Below are positions 1 through 6,562 of a DNA stretch of 21,059 nucleotides, piece after piece. The position numbers and the translations under genes are program-made. Location: positions 1,156 through 22,214 of the forward strand of contig PMCB01000107.1 of NCBI GenBank assembly GCA_003153955.1, in the 5' to 3' direction. Within the stretch, counting starts at the first letter, position 1, and every line of letters starts with the position of its first letter. The notes beneath the pieces were generated by a model, which saw only the letters and a program-made list of their open reading frames with translations, ran no database searches and was not told the DNA's origin. This stretch comes from Dehalococcoidia bacterium. GTDB taxonomy: Bacteria; Chloroflexota; Dehalococcoidia; Dehalococcoidales; Fen-1064.

Positions 1-47
1 GTAATCAGCGTCAGCATTGTAACTTGTGTGTCTGCTTTCCCGCGCAT
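1..47 (-). CDS. IS transposase, N-terminal fragment (window edge)
   Basis: An ATG at 47-45 on the minus strand is preceded by a good Shine-Dalgarno (ttGGAGGctaac). It opens a frame that stays open to the window edge and reads MRGKADTQVTMLTLIT. Starts of the type MRGxADxQxxMLxLV are familiar from IS1182/IS5-like (DUF772-type) DDE transposases. Only 15-16 residues are visible, so no catalytic residue can be checked. The terminal repeat just upstream supports the call. It could be truncated or inactive outside the window. Confidence 0.5.
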   Translation of the reverse strand, partial: MRGKADTQVTMLTLI

Positions 48-132
48 GTTAGCCTCCAATGATTTCGTTGACTTAATTTACCATAATCGGCAAGCTACGT
101 CAGCTACATTAAGAGACTTTTTCAGCACCCTG
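1..132 (-). mobile_element. Insertion sequence, partial: 5' end with terminal inverted repeat
   Basis: Read on the minus strand, this stretch starts with CAGGGTGCTGAAAAAGTC (132 down to 115), which resembles the terminal repeats of IS1182/IS5-like elements from memory. About 85 bases later comes a ribosome binding site and a transposase-like start codon at 47. The base next to the putative outer end begins CTAG (133-136), a plausible 4-bp target duplication. The element lies about 33 bases beyond the stop codon of the M50 protease gene. The rest, including the second repeat, is outside the window, so family and completeness are inferred. Confidence 0.55.
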
Positions 133-165
133 CTAGTGCTATATCGTGCGTAATTGTGTGATATT

Positions 166-1017
166 TTAACCGCCGGTATTATGGGACACGAAAGAAAATG
201 GTAAGAGTAGTATATAAACGGCAATGTCCATCAATAATACTAAAAGCATTGCGACGTAAAATATCGAAAAATAGCTAAACGTCCCGCTAAAGATTTTCGA
301 CGTGAAATCACCCGCCCAAACTGTGGCCAGGTTAAAAATAAATATCGCAGCTAATATAATACTCAAGCCTTTAAACGCGCCCTTAAAATCTGATGGGCTG
401 AGAATTATCGAACTCCCTAAAGTAAATGTCAGATATATATATACATAAAGCTGCCAGCTGGAGAAATTATGCCGGGAAAAAATGCCCGTCACTAATGCGG
501 TTAATGATGTCCATAGGTTTTGTAATAGTTGTGCCAACGTACTCCAGGAATAAATATTCGACCCTGTCAGACCGTTATTTATCACAAACTTGAATGGATT
601 CAGTCCTAAAAGTAGATAGAGGAACAAATATATAAGCGCCGTGCCTAATAAGATCGGGCCGATGCCGATGAAAAAATTCCCCGCGAGTTGATAAAGGCTC
701 GAAGTCTCATAAGTATGCTGAACGTAACCCAACGTGCCGGTTTCCGGGTCCGGGTCGAATAATTTCATCTCGGTGATCTTGTGGCGGAATATCAGGCAAA
801 AAAGCGCGTGTCCGAGCTCATGTATGATCGTCCCCAGCCAGCCGAATAATCCCAGGTACCATCCCCGGCCGATGGTGCGCAGCGCGCGCTGCTGCAGTAA
901 TGTGGAAGCATAATTCACTATTAAAGTTAATACCAGGCCGGGCACAAAGAAAATCCCGATTTGAATCAGGCTAGCCAGGGTTGCTTCCCAAATATATAAT
1001 AATACGGTCTCTATCAT
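166..1017 (-). CDS. M50-type membrane zinc metalloprotease
   Basis: A 283-residue polytopic membrane protein with about six hydrophobic segments. The HExxH zinc-protease motif reads HELGH at residues 66-70, inside or at the edge of a membrane helix (IIHELGHALF). This placement is typical of the M50B / site-2-protease-like group, which cleave substrates within or near the membrane. The third zinc ligand (usually an Asp in an NxxPxxxxD-like motif) is not evident: the later GNFFIGIGPILLG segment (about 113-125) occupies the place where M50 proteins have their second conserved block. Function may therefore be proteolytic or degenerate. No PDZ or CBS domain is visible. The start lacks a convincing Shine-Dalgarno. 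An IS element lies directly downstream and a divergent MFS gene upstream. Substrate unknown. Confidence 0.7.
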   Translation of the reverse strand: MIETVLLYIWEATLASLIQIGIFFVPGLVLTLIVNYASTLLQQRALRTIGRGWYLGLFGWLGTIIHELGHALFCLIFRHKITEMKLFDPDPETGTLGYVQHTYETSSLYQLAGNFFIGIGPILLGTALIYLFLYLLLGLNPFKFVINNGLTGSNIYSWSTLAQLLQNLWTSLTALVTGIFSRHNFSSWQLYVYIYLTFTLGSSIILSPSDFKGAFKGLSIILAAIFIFNLATVWAGDFTSKIFSGTFSYFSIFYVAMLLVLLMDIAVYILLLPFSFVSHNTGG

Positions 1018-1317
1018 TGCTTTTACTCTAAACGGTTATCCGGCATCAATTCTCTTGAGAAATAACCCTTTTTACTTTTCGCCGGACAAAACAGCTTAAC
1101 ACCATAATACAATATTATTTCGGCGGAGTTATTATTCTTAAGGCTTAAGTCTGTTGCGGATTTTCTCTCTTGCCGAGCAATTAATTAAACAAACCGGTAA
1201 ACGGCCCGAATTTTTACCAAATCGGTTAAATCATTACGGTTTTCCATCATTTAGGCACAATATCGGGTGGGTTTCACTTTTAAGGTCTACCTGTTATCCT
1301 ATAATAAGAGTTAAATC
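1018..1317. other. Divergent intergenic region between the protease and MFS genes
   Basis: About 300 bases without a credible gene. It should hold the promoters of both flanking divergent genes. Visible items are a CTTAAGGCTTAAG near-palindrome at 1137-1149, an AT-rich stretch around 1101-1120, and a TATAAT at 1300-1305 just before the MFS start. No clear -35 box could be paired with any -10 for the protease gene. Confidence 0.5.
1300..1305 (+). promoter_or_regulatory. Candidate -10 box, MFS gene (near-leaderless)
   Basis: A perfect TATAAT ends 12 bases before the MFS start codon. Transcription would begin about six bases before the ATG. This fits the lack of a Shine-Dalgarno at that start. 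The -35 region (around 1277-1282, CTTTTA) is poor, so the call is tentative. Confidence 0.35.
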
Positions 1318-2604
1318 ATGGAAAAAAGTAAAAAAATATTTTACGGATGGTGGGTAGTTCTCGTTATCACCATCCTGTTTTTTGTCGGCGGCGCTGCCCC
1401 GTTCGCTGTTGTGTTGAAACAACTGATGGTTCAGTTTCACACGGGCAGGGGCGAAGTTTCCTTATCTCAATCAATATCGAGTATTGCCGGGGGCCTTACC
1501 GGAATATTAGTCGGCAGAATAATGAACCGCCATAGCCCGAAAAAATTCATGTTGTGGGGCTCGATCACCAGCGGGTTGTGCATGCTGCTCATTAGTTTGG
1601 CGCACAACCTGGCATTTTTGTACATATTTTTCTTTCTTGGCGGGGTGGCAGGCGCATTCAGTAATGCCATTGCCATGTTCACCATATTGTCGCGCTGGTT
1701 CACACGGAAATGGGGTACCGCCATCGGCATTGCGATGGCCGGCGGTGGTATCGGCAGCATCGCTATTCAGCCTTTGGTGGGTATCCTTGCCCAGAACTAC
1801 GGCTGGCAAGCGACATATATCTTTGCCGGTTCGCTTGTTCTTGCGGTCAATGTGCCGCTGATTCTGTTTGTATTGAAGGACCGCCCGGAATCTATGGGCT
1901 TGTTGTCGGATGGCGATGAGCCTGGTCAAACAGCCGTACCTGAATCCGGCAATCTACCCGTTAAATCTACGGTAAAACTACAAAATACCGGTCCGGATAA
2001 CGAGCGGTTTACTTACCTGAAAAATCCATCGCTCTGGTTGATGGGCATCAGTTTTGCTTTTGTGTCAATCGGTTCCAGCGCGATTACTACCCAGGAGGTT
2101 TCATTCCTTACCGACATGCATGTTTCCGATACGATAGCGGCGACAGCCCGGGGACTTACACTCGGCATCGGAGCGATTGCCGCTCTGTCTTCCGGCTGGT
2201 TAGCCGACCGGTTGATTTCCCGCTACGTCACTATTCTCTTCTTCTTTTTGTCGATGGTCGGAATGCTGATATTGATTCCGGCTGTTTCAATGTCCCAAAT
2301 CTGGCCCTTTGTCATTATCTACGGTCTGGGTATCGGTGCTGGCGGCACGCTGTTACCAATTGTGACCAGGGATATTTTCGGCGCCCGTGACTTCAGCGCG
2401 ATGTTCGGATTTGTTATCGTATTGCTGTCCGCGGGTAATTCTATCGGAGCCCCGCTGGCAGGGTATATGTATGACGCTACCGGGTCTTACCATTCAGTAT
2501 TTATCATCATTACCGCTGTCTACATTGCTGCAATAGTGTTCATTTATTTTGCCTTTGGCGTCAATCCTAAGCCGCTGATGAGACCTTCTAAATTACCAAA
2601 ATAG
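1318..2604 (+). CDS. MFS transporter, monocarboxylate / oxalate-formate antiporter-like
   Basis: A 428-residue inner-membrane carrier with about twelve predicted helices in two halves, separated by a hydrophilic loop at about residues 188-230. The N-terminal FYGWWVVL block (8-15) and the KDRPESMGL block after helix six (187-195) are typical of the MCT/OFA branch of the major facilitator superfamily, which moves small carboxylates. GRIMNRHSPKK (66-76) sits where MFS proteins carry the conserved helix 2-3 loop motif. The substrate cannot be read from sequence. The start at 1318 is chosen because residue 2 onward matches the family N-terminus; no good ribosome binding site precedes it, but a TATAAT does. 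The gene lies upstream of, and in the same direction as, the SDR gene, but a 247-base gap with its own promoter separates them. Confidence 0.85.
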   Translation: MEKSKKIFYGWWVVLVITILFFVGGAAPFAVVLKQLMVQFHTGRGEVSLSQSISSIAGGLTGILVGRIMNRHSPKKFMLWGSITSGLCMLLISLAHNLAFLYIFFFLGGVAGAFSNAIAMFTILSRWFTRKWGTAIGIAMAGGGIGSIAIQPLVGILAQNYGWQATYIFAGSLVLAVNVPLILFVLKDRPESMGLLSDGDEPGQTAVPESGNLPVKSTVKLQNTGPDNERFTYLKNPSLWLMGISFAFVSIGSSAITTQEVSFLTDMHVSDTIAATARGLTLGIGAIAALSSGWLADRLISRYVTILFFFLSMVGMLILIPAVSMSQIWPFVIIYGLGIGAGGTLLPIVTRDIFGARDFSAMFGFVIVLLSAGNSIGAPLAGYMYDATGSYHSVFIIITAVYIAAIVFIYFAFGVNPKPLMRPSKLPK

Positions 2605-2701
2605 GATCGCGTCCCGGGTGGATGCCTTTATGTTAACGTCTCTGGTTTTGTCAGACAGTTTTGTTGCACCACGATATCCGGAAGATATACGATAGATTTC
2701 A

Positions 2702-2729
2702 TTGACTAAAACATATTATAATTTATAAT
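2702..2729 (+). promoter_or_regulatory. Promoter of the SDR gene
   Basis: TTGACT (2702-2707), a 16-base spacer and TATAAT (2724-2729) form a strong sigma-70-type promoter. Transcription is expected to start at about 2736, giving a leader of about 115 bases. A second TATAAT at 2717-2722 is badly spaced and was not preferred. A palindrome covers the predicted start point. Confidence 0.7.
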
Positions 2730-2736
2730 AATAAAT

Positions 2737-2748
2737 ATGATATATCAT
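2737..2748 (+). promoter_or_regulatory. Palindromic operator candidate (MarR box), SDR promoter
   Basis: ATGATATATCAT is a perfect 12-bp palindrome starting 7 bases after the -10 box, so it covers the predicted transcription start. An identical copy with the same promoter spacing occurs at 6338-6349 upstream of the MarR gene. A bound regulator here would block RNA polymerase. Assignment to the local MarR protein is inferred from position and symmetry. Confidence 0.6.
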
Positions 2749-2851
2749 CAGCTATTAATCTCGAACCTGATGCGAGTGTCAAACTTTGCAGTAATCAGCC
2801 GCCGGCATATTTCAGCAATAAAATAATTACAGGAATAAAAGGGGAACAATC

Positions 2852-3637
2852 ATGAGACTGGAAGGAAAAGTTGCGGTCATTACCGGCGCCGGCTCCGGCA
2901 TCGGAAGAGCTACTGCCATACTGTTTGCCAAAGAAGGCGCCAAAATACTGGTTGCGGATTATAACGCTAAATCAGGCCAGGAAACCGTCGAACAAATTAA
3001 AAAAGCCGGCGGTACTGCCGGTTTTATAGAAGTAGATATCGGCAAGATTGCTGATAACGAAAACATGATCGACACGGCAGTAAATTTGTATTCGCGGCTG
3101 GACATTTTATATAACAATGCCGGGCTCGGCGGCCCGACTCTAGAGTTGACAACCGAAGAAAATTGGCGTGCCATGCTGGATGTAAACCTGACCGGGCCGT
3201 TTTTCGCCTGTAAACATGCCATCGAAGTGATGAAAAAACAGGGCAGCGGTAATATCCTCTTTACCGGTTCCGCCGGCGGTTTGAAAGGCACCGGCAGGGC
3301 AAGGTCGCCCAGTTACGCCGTGGTGAAGGCCGGCGTTATCTTACTCACTGATTGTCTCAGCCGATTGGTCGGTCAATATAACATCAGGGTCAATTGTATC
3401 TGCCCCGGCGTGACCAATACCGCCCTGTATGACTCCCATTTCTACGATGCGCAGGGTAATGCCCATACTTTGAACGAGGAAGAAAAACGTGCTTTCATGG
3501 CAGGGTTTAACAAGCAGATTTCGCTTGGCAGAGTCGGAACTCCGGAAGAAATTGCTAACCTGGCTTTGTTCCTGGCATCGGATGAATCGTCTCATATTAC
3601 CGGTGAGGCTATCCTGATTGATGGGGGACGGATGTAA
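2852..3637 (+). CDS. Short-chain dehydrogenase/reductase (classical SDR)
   Basis: A 261-residue cytoplasmic NAD(P)-dependent oxidoreductase. The cofactor motif TGAGSGIG is at residues 11-18, the structural NNAG at 88-91, the catalytic Ser at 140 and YxxxK at Tyr155/Lys159. An acidic residue at the end of strand beta-2 (Asp36 in VADYN) points to NAD rather than NADP. The C-terminus ends with the usual SSHITGEAILIDGG block, so the protein is complete. AGGGG lies before the ATG at good spacing. The substrate is unknown; hydroxyacids, alcohols and ketones are all possible. The promoter carries the palindrome shared with the MarR gene, so expression probably responds to that regulator's ligand. 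It converges with the solute-binding protein gene. Confidence 0.88.
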   Translation: MRLEGKVAVITGAGSGIGRATAILFAKEGAKILVADYNAKSGQETVEQIKKAGGTAGFIEVDIGKIADNENMIDTAVNLYSRLDILYNNAGLGGPTLELTTEENWRAMLDVNLTGPFFACKHAIEVMKKQGSGNILFTGSAGGLKGTGRARSPSYAVVKAGVILLTDCLSRLVGQYNIRVNCICPGVTNTALYDSHFYDAQGNAHTLNEEEKRAFMAGFNKQISLGRVGTPEEIANLALFLASDESSHITGEAILIDGGRM

Positions 3638-3672
3638 TTAACCCGCCATCCCATCGGCATATTTACAATACT

Positions 3673-3697
3673 TTACATAAAGATAACGGGTATGTAA
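3673..3697. terminator. Hairpin between convergent SDR and solute-binding protein genes
   Basis: TTACATA and TATGTAA form a perfect 7-bp stem with an 11-base loop, followed on the plus strand by GTTTTA. It lies in the short gap between two convergent genes, where a terminator is expected. The stem is AT-rich and weak, so its efficiency is doubtful. Confidence 0.4.
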
Positions 3698-3700
3698 GTT

Positions 3701-5383
3701 TTAGCGTTGGTACGTCTTTTTTAGGGTTTTATCCATCCAGAAACGCGCGGTATAGAAACTCAGCATACTGGCGCCGCCTACGCCCATCCAGAGGGAATAG
3801 ATTTGGGCGTGATAACCTTTTATCCAGGGCTGACAGAGCGAGTATTCCAACGGTTGCAGCAGGGAAATGACAAAATGTTTTCTGGCGACGTACTCGTTGG
3901 CGTCTCTTAATACCTGTTTTAACTCGTCTTCGGTTTTAGTGGCCAATGCCTTACCGTAAAAAGCATCGAAATCAGGGTCGGCCACCATCGCGTAGTTGGT
4001 GGCATACCCGGTTTGGAACCGTGTGATCACTCTGAGTGGCGCATAAGTTTGCCCCAAGGGACCATAAGGCCGGTACACCAATTGGTCGTGTTTGCGCTGG
4101 TTTTCCACAAAATCAGTATAGGACGCCGGATCCATCTGGCGTATTTTCATTTTGATACCGATATCCGCGAAATATGACTGGACGATGCCTAGCAATTCCA
4201 TATCCCCGTCAGTGTCTGCAATTACATTGGTCTCAAATCCTTTGGGATAGCCTGCGTCTGCCAGCAGTTTCCGCGCCAAAGCCGGATTATAAGCGTACTC
4301 GTTTTTCAGCTCCTGCGGCCATTCCTCATATGGGAATCCCCACCCTTTCATGTATTTTGTCGCTGTTAAAGTAGAAGGGTAGGAATCTACTGAACCTTCA
4401 TAATGATTTTTAGCGATGGACGGCAGGTCAATCGCCATTTGCATTGCCAAGCGTACCCGGATATCCGTAAATGGCGCCCGGTCATTTCGCGGTTGTATCG
4501 TAACTGTTGGGGTCCGGGGAATGAAAATCTGTAGTATTTCAGGATTGGTTTTCTGAATTGATTTCGCTTGTTTCAGGAAAACCCGGTCCATAATGTCGAT
4601 TTTACCGGCGCGCATCATTTCCAGCGCTTCATTGTCATCGGGGATAATCAGGAACTTTATCATATCCAGATAGGGGAGCCGGTTTTGGGGATAACGTTCA
4701 TCATGTCCCCAGTAATCGGGGTTCTTCCCCAGCGTCGCCGATTTCCCGGGAACAAAATCCTTCTAAATATAAGGGCCTGTGCCGATGGCGTGGTGCCAGT
4801 CGGTGAGGTCGCCCCATTTCTTGACTGCCTCCGGATTTTCCAGACATTGCGCCTGATAGGCATTATGCAGGGTTTCAATGATGTTTTCCGGGTTGAGCGT
4901 CTTAAACCTGAAAACAACCGTATATTTGTCCGCGGCGGTTACGGATATCAGGTCTTTTAATCGGACATCTGTCGTGCGGTAAGGACTTGGGCTTCCCCCA
5001 TCTATACCGTATAAACGGTTATAATGAAAGACTACGTCATCCGCGGTAAATTCACGGCCGTTGGCCGGCAGAATATTCTGCCAGCGCACTCCTTGCCGCA
5101 AGTGGATAATATGCGTGCAGGGGTCTTTAAACTCCCAGCTTTCCGCCAATTGGCCTTTTAAGTATTTTGAGGGATGCCATGTTATTTTATAATCCCATTC
5201 TGCCGGGTCTACCGTCCAGTCATCCGCCACCAGCCTTTCCATCCAGGCGCCGTAAATACTTGTCAGCGTCTCTGTGAAATATGGGTCGAAATTCACGATG
5301 TCCCGATTGGCTCGTATCACCAGTTCCCCGCCGTACTGCGGTTTCCCGAGCTTATCCCACCACTTGCCGGCTGTTTTTTCCAT
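3701..5383 (-). pseudogene. ABC transporter solute-binding protein (family 5, peptide/oligopeptide type), interrupted by an amber codon
   Basis: The reading frame spans 560 codons and matches SBP_bac_5 (DppA/OppA-like) proteins throughout: the YGGELVIR opening, a LAESWEF block, an REFTADDVVFHYNR block, GTGPY and KNPDYWG. It is broken at codon 207 by TAG (complement of 4763-4765). The same frame continues directly after it with KDFVPGKSATL, so this is a point change, not a frameshift; relatives usually have Leu here (TTG to TAG would explain it). The N-terminus is also odd. The protein starts MEKTAGKWWDKLG, at what is normally the mature part, and has no signal peptide or lipobox. An in-frame TAA lies nine bases upstream, so the frame cannot be extended. 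AGGAG lies about 13 bases from the ATG, rather far. No permease or ATPase genes are adjacent. Most likely a decaying gene; readthrough or an assembly error are alternatives. Confidence 0.75.
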
Positions 5384-5642
5384 GCGGCTTCGTTATCTCC
5401 TGAAAAAGCACGTTTTCGCTAAAATCAGATCTCAGGAATTATCATTCATATCAAACCGAACCGGAAAATATCCTGACGGGAGAAAATGGAGAGATAACAG
5501 GAATTAATAGTTGAATCGTGAAAACGGCCCCCGGTTGCCTGTTTATTCTACGCTTCCGGGGTAGTGATACCGGCTAAAATGATGAACAATTGTTCCTGTA
5601 CTTTGGCAGATGAGGCACTTGCGAACCGTTTCCTGGCTTTGA

Positions 5643-6092
5643 TTAACCGTCGATCCCTTCTTTTAGCTTGTTAAACAGTTTCGTCAGACTATCGTGGGCC
5701 TGCTGCAGTTCTTCCGCATCCAGTACGGAATACAACGCGTTGATGGATTTACTCTCTTTACTGATCTTAAGCATTTCGCGTCCCTTGTCGGTCAGTTCCA
5801 TTCTTAAAAGCCTGGATTTAGGTGTATCTTTAATTCTTTGAATCAATCCGTCCCTTTCCATGATGATACTTTGGCGGCAAATGGCATTGATTTTCCGGTC
5901 GGCATGCTTCGCCACTTCGGATAAAGTGGCATTTACGCCCATTTCTTGAATAATGCGTAAAACATACAGTTGCTGTGGGGCAATGTGGTGTTGCGTCAGT
6001 TCTCTTCTTCTTACGAGTTGCGTAAAATGACTGATTTGTCCCAGTAATAAAAACAAATCGTAACCCGATACTGACTGTGTCGTTTTTCCCAT
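5643..6092 (-). CDS. MarR-family transcriptional regulator
   Basis: A 149-residue DNA-binding protein with the MarR layout: an N-terminal dimerisation helix (about 10-35), a winged helix-turn-helix (about 40-100, with LSEVAKHADRKINAICR as helix-turn-helix and MERDGLIQRIKD-RLLRMELT as wing), and a C-terminal helix ending in KLFNKLKEG. Members bind short palindromes as dimers and usually release DNA when they bind small phenolic or other ligands. AGGGG lies about 12 bases before the ATG. The nearest strong promoter is about 260 bases upstream and carries a palindrome identical to the one at the SDR promoter. Autoregulation plus control of the SDR gene is the simplest reading. The ligand is unknown. 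Confidence 0.88.
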   Translation of the reverse strand: MGKTTQSVSGYDLFLLLGQISHFTQLVRRRELTQHHIAPQQLYVLRIIQEMGVNATLSEVAKHADRKINAICRQSIIMERDGLIQRIKDTPKSRLLRMELTDKGREMLKISKESKSINALYSVLDAEELQQAHDSLTKLFNKLKEGIDG

Positions 6093-6337
6093 AAAGTTAA
6101 TTCCCCTTCAGAAAAACATCGCGGAATAAGTTCGTCGCGCGTTTTTCTTACCTATTATAACCTAAATTTAAAATCTGCCGTTATTGTCATGGTGTTAGTG
6201 TTTTAATAAATGGATCGGTTATTTTTAACCTTATTGCCTTATTGGTCAGCATTATTGAGATGGTATTTGTGGTAAAAATCATATCGATAAATTGATGGTT
6301 AGATGTTATACTGCCTCTCAATACTATATTTATTTGT

Positions 6338-6349
6338 ATGATATATCAT
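6338..6349 (-). promoter_or_regulatory. Palindromic operator candidate (MarR box), marR promoter
   Basis: ATGATATATCAT, identical to 2737-2748. On the minus strand it begins 7 bases after the -10 box of the promoter at 6384-6357, exactly as at the SDR gene. Flanking bases agree further: both sites read TATGATATATCATYAGC on the plus strand. Transcription is predicted to start at about 6350. Confidence 0.6.
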
Positions 6350-6356
6350 TAGCAAT

Positions 6357-6384
6357 ATTATAAAGTATTAATGGCATTTGTCAA
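6357..6384 (-). promoter_or_regulatory. Promoter upstream of the MarR gene
   Basis: On the minus strand: TTGACA (6384-6379), 16-base spacer, TATAAT (6362-6357), both boxes perfect. It is the best promoter in the window by consensus. The first gene downstream is the MarR regulator, about 260 bases away. Confidence 0.75.
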
Positions 6385-6474
6385 TAAAGGGAATTAGTAG
6401 AACAGCCTTGGCGCATTCCAATGGAGCGGAACGCATATCCTCAGGCTTCACAATAATATTTCTTTTAAAAATAA

Positions 6475-6512
6475 ATCGGCAGCGGCATGTAATCAAAACT
6501 ACCGCTGTCGAT
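6475..6512 (-). terminator. Rho-independent terminator after the glycoside hydrolase gene
   Basis: An 11-bp stem (ATCGACAGCGG with CCGCTGCCGAT on the minus strand, one G-U pair) with a 16-base loop, followed on the minus strand by TTATTTTTAA. It lies about 50 bases after the stop codon of the gene. A T-tract also follows on the plus strand, so it could work in both directions. Confidence 0.7.
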
Positions 6513-6562
6513 TTTATCTTTCTATTGTGTTAAGTCAGGGCATCCGGCGCTTACAGGTTATG

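Larger units (their letters stand above)
6093..6562. other. 470-base intergenic region: MarR leader, promoter/operator, and terminator
   Basis: No credible gene. From high to low coordinates it holds the terminator of the glycoside hydrolase gene (6475-6512), a promoter with operator (6338-6384) and a leader of about 257 bases to the MarR start. A TATAAT on the minus strand at 6159-6154 has no good -35 partner. The long leader shows no ORF with a ribosome binding site and no recognised riboswitch. Confidence 0.5.

Noticed and set aside
1154..1357. A 67-codon plus-strand frame before the MFS gene
   Set aside because: It starts at a non-ATG codon, has no ribosome binding site, reads as low-quality protein and overlaps the start of the MFS gene.
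4763..4765. Amber codon decoded as pyrrolysine
   Set aside because: The protein family is not a pyrrolysine family, no pyl genes are seen here, and relatives have Leu at this place as far as I recall.
4660..4917. A second frame near the break in the solute-binding protein, suggesting a frameshift
   Set aside because: Translating through the TAG in the original frame continues the conserved protein directly, so no frame change is needed. The other frame is a shadow.
5530..5580. CCCCCGG...CCGGGG repeat between the MarR gene and the solute-binding protein gene as a terminator
   Set aside because: Only about six base pairs with a loop of about 20 bases and no T-tract on the minus strand.
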